Shown here piece by piece: positions 38,832 to 40,864 of a stretch of DNA of 40,864 nt (the stretch's first letter is position 1; the number at the start of each line of letters is the position of its first letter). The DNA comes from Mycobacterium sp. (GTDB taxonomy: Bacteria > Actinomycetota > Actinomycetes > Mycobacteriales > Mycobacteriaceae). A program made the position numbers and the translations under genes. The stretch is from assembly GCA_023264765.1 (NCBI GenBank), contig JAHFVC010000013.1, positions 1-40,864 of the forward strand, written 5' to 3'. A model generated the notes under the pieces. The model saw nothing but the letters and a program-made list of their open reading frames with translations. It was not told the DNA's origin and searched no databases.

Positions 38832-39442
38832 GCCTGTCCGCGCGGCTGTGGTCGGAGAGCACCGATGTGACATCCCAGGTCTTGGCCCATCCCTTCGTTC
38901 GCGGTATCGGCGATGGGTCGCTGGCGCGGGAACTGTTCGCCGGCTACGTAGCCCAGGACGCGTTCTTCATCGAATCCTTTGCGCGCGCTTACGCTTTGGC
39001 GCTCGTCCGCAGCGCGGACACCGCCACCCTGCTCACCCTCGCTGACCTACTCGCCGGGGTACGCGAGGAACTCGGTCTGCACGCGTCCTACGCGGACTCC
39101 TGGGGTATCGACATGGCGGGTGTGACACCGTGGCCGGCCACCCTGGCCTATACCGATTTCCTGCTTGCCACCGCAGCCACCCAGGATGCCGCCGCGGTGT
39201 ACGCGGCGATGACCCCGTGCATGCGCCTTTACGCATCGCTGGGACAGTCCTTGGACGCCGAAGTCGCAGGCCCTTACGCGCAGTGGGTGCAGACCTACGC
39301 CGATCCGGGATTCGAAGCGCTGGCGGCACAGCTGGAGCAGCTGCTCGACGACCAGGGCGTCGACACACCCGCCGTGCATGCCACCTACCGGCGGGCCATG
39401 CAGTTGGAACTCGGCTTCTTCGAGGCGGCCTTCACCGCTTAG
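38828..39442 (+). CDS. TenA family protein, TenA_C-like (thiaminase II family)
   Basis: LFAGYVAQDAFFIESFARAYALAL...AMTPCMRLYASLGQSL (active Cys)...MQLELGFFEAAF; ATGA overlap with preceding TenA. Confidence 0.85.
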   Translation: MSLSARLWSESTDVTSQVLAHPFVRGIGDGSLARELFAGYVAQDAFFIESFARAYALALVRSADTATLLTLADLLAGVREELGLHASYADSWGIDMAGVTPWPATLAYTDFLLATAATQDAAAVYAAMTPCMRLYASLGQSLDAEVAGPYAQWVQTYADPGFEALAAQLEQLLDDQGVDTPAVHATYRRAMQLELGFFEAAFTA

Positions 39443-39900
39443 TCCCGCGGGGGCGGGAACCCACCGGTGGCCACCGGTCCCCAGCGCCGAGGGGTGATGC
39501 GCAGCAAGCACTTCCGCTGATCGACCATCGCCCGCCGGTACTCATCCCAGTCCGAGTGCTCGCCCGCGACAGCACGGAAATAGTCGACCAACGGCTCCAC
39601 CGCGTCGGGGAGGTCGATCCGTTCCGCATCCCCGTCGACCTGAACATACGGTCCGTTGAACTCGTCGGAGAGCACCGTGACGCTGGCGCGCGGCGTCCGG
39701 CCGATGTTCACCGATTTGGCGCGCTGCGGATAACTGGCGATCACGATGCGGCCCCGGTCGTCCACCCCACCGGTGACAGGCGAGGTCTGCAACGAACCGT
39801 CCGCCCGGAAGGTGGTGAGCACCATCCGGTGCCGAGGCCGGACGAACTCCAGCAGTTTGTCGATGCTGACGTCGGCTGCGGTGGCATAGGTGCGGGGCAT
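39439..39900 (-). CDS. PPOX-class (F420-dependent) oxidoreductase / pyridoxamine 5'-phosphate oxidase-like
   Basis: HRMVLTTFRADGSLQTSPVTGGVDDRGRIVIASYPQRAKSVNIGRTPRASVTVLSD. Confidence 0.85.
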   Translation of the reverse strand: MPRTYATAADVSIDKLLEFVRPRHRMVLTTFRADGSLQTSPVTGGVDDRGRIVIASYPQRAKSVNIGRTPRASVTVLSDEFNGPYVQVDGDAERIDLPDAVEPLVDYFRAVAGEHSDWDEYRRAMVDQRKCLLRITPRRWGPVATGGFPPPRD

Positions 39901-39909
39901 GACCCGAGT

Positions 39910-40864
39910 CTACGAGCCGGCCGGAACCCGGCTGCGAACCCGCGGGATGACGTGCTCGGCGAACCGCGTCATCTCGGATTCGAAGGGCTGGAACTGCAGC
40001 ATGAACACTTCGATGCCCGCGGCGTGGAACTCCTCGATGCGCCGGGCCACCGTGTCGTAGCTGCCGACCAGCCCCGCGGCAGTGCCGCCGTTGGTGCCGA
40101 TGTGCGGGAACTCCTGGAAGGTCTTGAACATCGCGACGTCCGGCGCGACCTGACCGGTGATCCACTCCTGTTCGGCTTTGTCACGCTTGTCGATCTCCCA
40201 TGCGTACGCCAGCGCGTCGGCCGCTTCGGCGTCGGTGTCCCGCGCGATGACGAACGCCGCCAACCCGAACTCGACCGGGGTTCCGGTACGGGGCCGGGAC
40301 CGCACATCGTCGACGAGTGCGGCCACCCGGTCCAAGGGCTGGCCGTTGATGAACCAGGCATCGCACGCGTCGGCGGCCAGATCCCGGGCCGCCGGAGATT
40401 CGCCGCCGGAGTAGATCCGCGGCCGGTCCCGCCAGCGCGACACCGGCCGTGGCCGGTACCCGTCGGTCCGAGACCAGCGCCCCTCGAAGCTCGACGGGCC
40501 GCCCGTCAACAGCTCCCGTACAACCGTGATCCATTCCCGCCCATACGCATAACGCTCGTCGTGAGCGCCGAAGGTGAGCCCGAGCCGACGTGCCTCGGTG
40601 GTGAACCACCCGTTCACCAGATTGATCGCGAACCGGCCGCCGCTGATCTCCTCGATCTGTAACGCCATCTTGGCCAGCACCGCCGGCGGAAAGGTGTACG
40701 GCTTGACGGCGGCGATGATCTCGATCTGCTCGGTCAGCGCAGCGAGCGCCGCCGCCAGCGTCCACGCCTCACCCTGGTCGTAGTCCTCGCCGTACGGGCT
40801 GATGAACAGTTGCGCGACGAGGGTGCTGTCGTAGCCCAACTGCTCGGCGAGAAGCACTTGATCG
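39910..40864 (-). CDS. LLM-class flavin-dependent oxidoreductase, N-terminus off the right edge
   Basis: AALTEQIEIIAAVKPYTFPPAVLAKMALQIEEISGGRFAINLVNGWF...RPRIYSGGESPAARDLAADACDAWFI; frame stays open to the window end. Confidence 0.9.
   Translation of the reverse strand, partial: DQVLLAEQLGYDSTLVAQLFISPYGEDYDQGEAWTLAAALAALTEQIEIIAAVKPYTFPPAVLAKMALQIEEISGGRFAINLVNGWFTTEARRLGLTFGAHDERYAYGREWITVVRELLTGGPSSFEGRWSRTDGYRPRPVSRWRDRPRIYSGGESPAARDLAADACDAWFINGQPLDRVAALVDDVRSRPRTGTPVEFGLAAFVIARDTDAEAADALAYAWEIDKRDKAEQEWITGQVAPDVAMFKTFQEFPHIGTNGGTAAGLVGSYDTVARRIEEFHAAGIEVFMLQFQPFESEMTRFAEHVIPRVRSRVPAGS

Overview
High-GC actinobacterial (mycobacterial, probably Mycolicibacterium-type) chromosome segment. 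The left edge carries the 5' half of an ESX-3 type VII secretion locus on the minus strand (eccA3-eccB3-eccC3-PE-PPE; PPE runs off the window), with an IdeR-like iron box upstream of eccA3. Next is a block that, from memory, is syntenic with M. tuberculosis Rv0276-Rv0269c: DUF2236 oxygenase, TetR, VOC dioxygenase-like, TetR, alpha/beta hydrolase, fadE6, fadD2 and the LigD-Pol-like PolD2, with insertions (a D-2-hydroxyacid dehydrogenase, a small secreted Cys protein, an SDR). The most unusual stretch is 20312-21096: a ~200-bp AT-rich leader (46/120 G+C counted over 20341-20460) with tandem perfect inverted repeats and possible alternative pairing, followed by a STAS-domain protein lacking the canonical phospho-Ser, an unannotated 20-codon basic microORF, and a strong intrinsic terminator. 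The right half holds accessory metabolism and regulation: thioesterase/SDR, a membrane protein plus PF10118-like diiron operon, a Rieske oxygenase cluster, an Acg-like nitroreductase-devR-devS operon with two DosR-box-like sites, several orphan TetR/LysR regulators, a secreted hydrolase, a tandem TenA_E/TenA_C-like pair, and flavin-dependent oxidoreductases. No CRISPR array, tRNA, rRNA or transposase was recognised. Family calls come from reading the translations; no database search was run.
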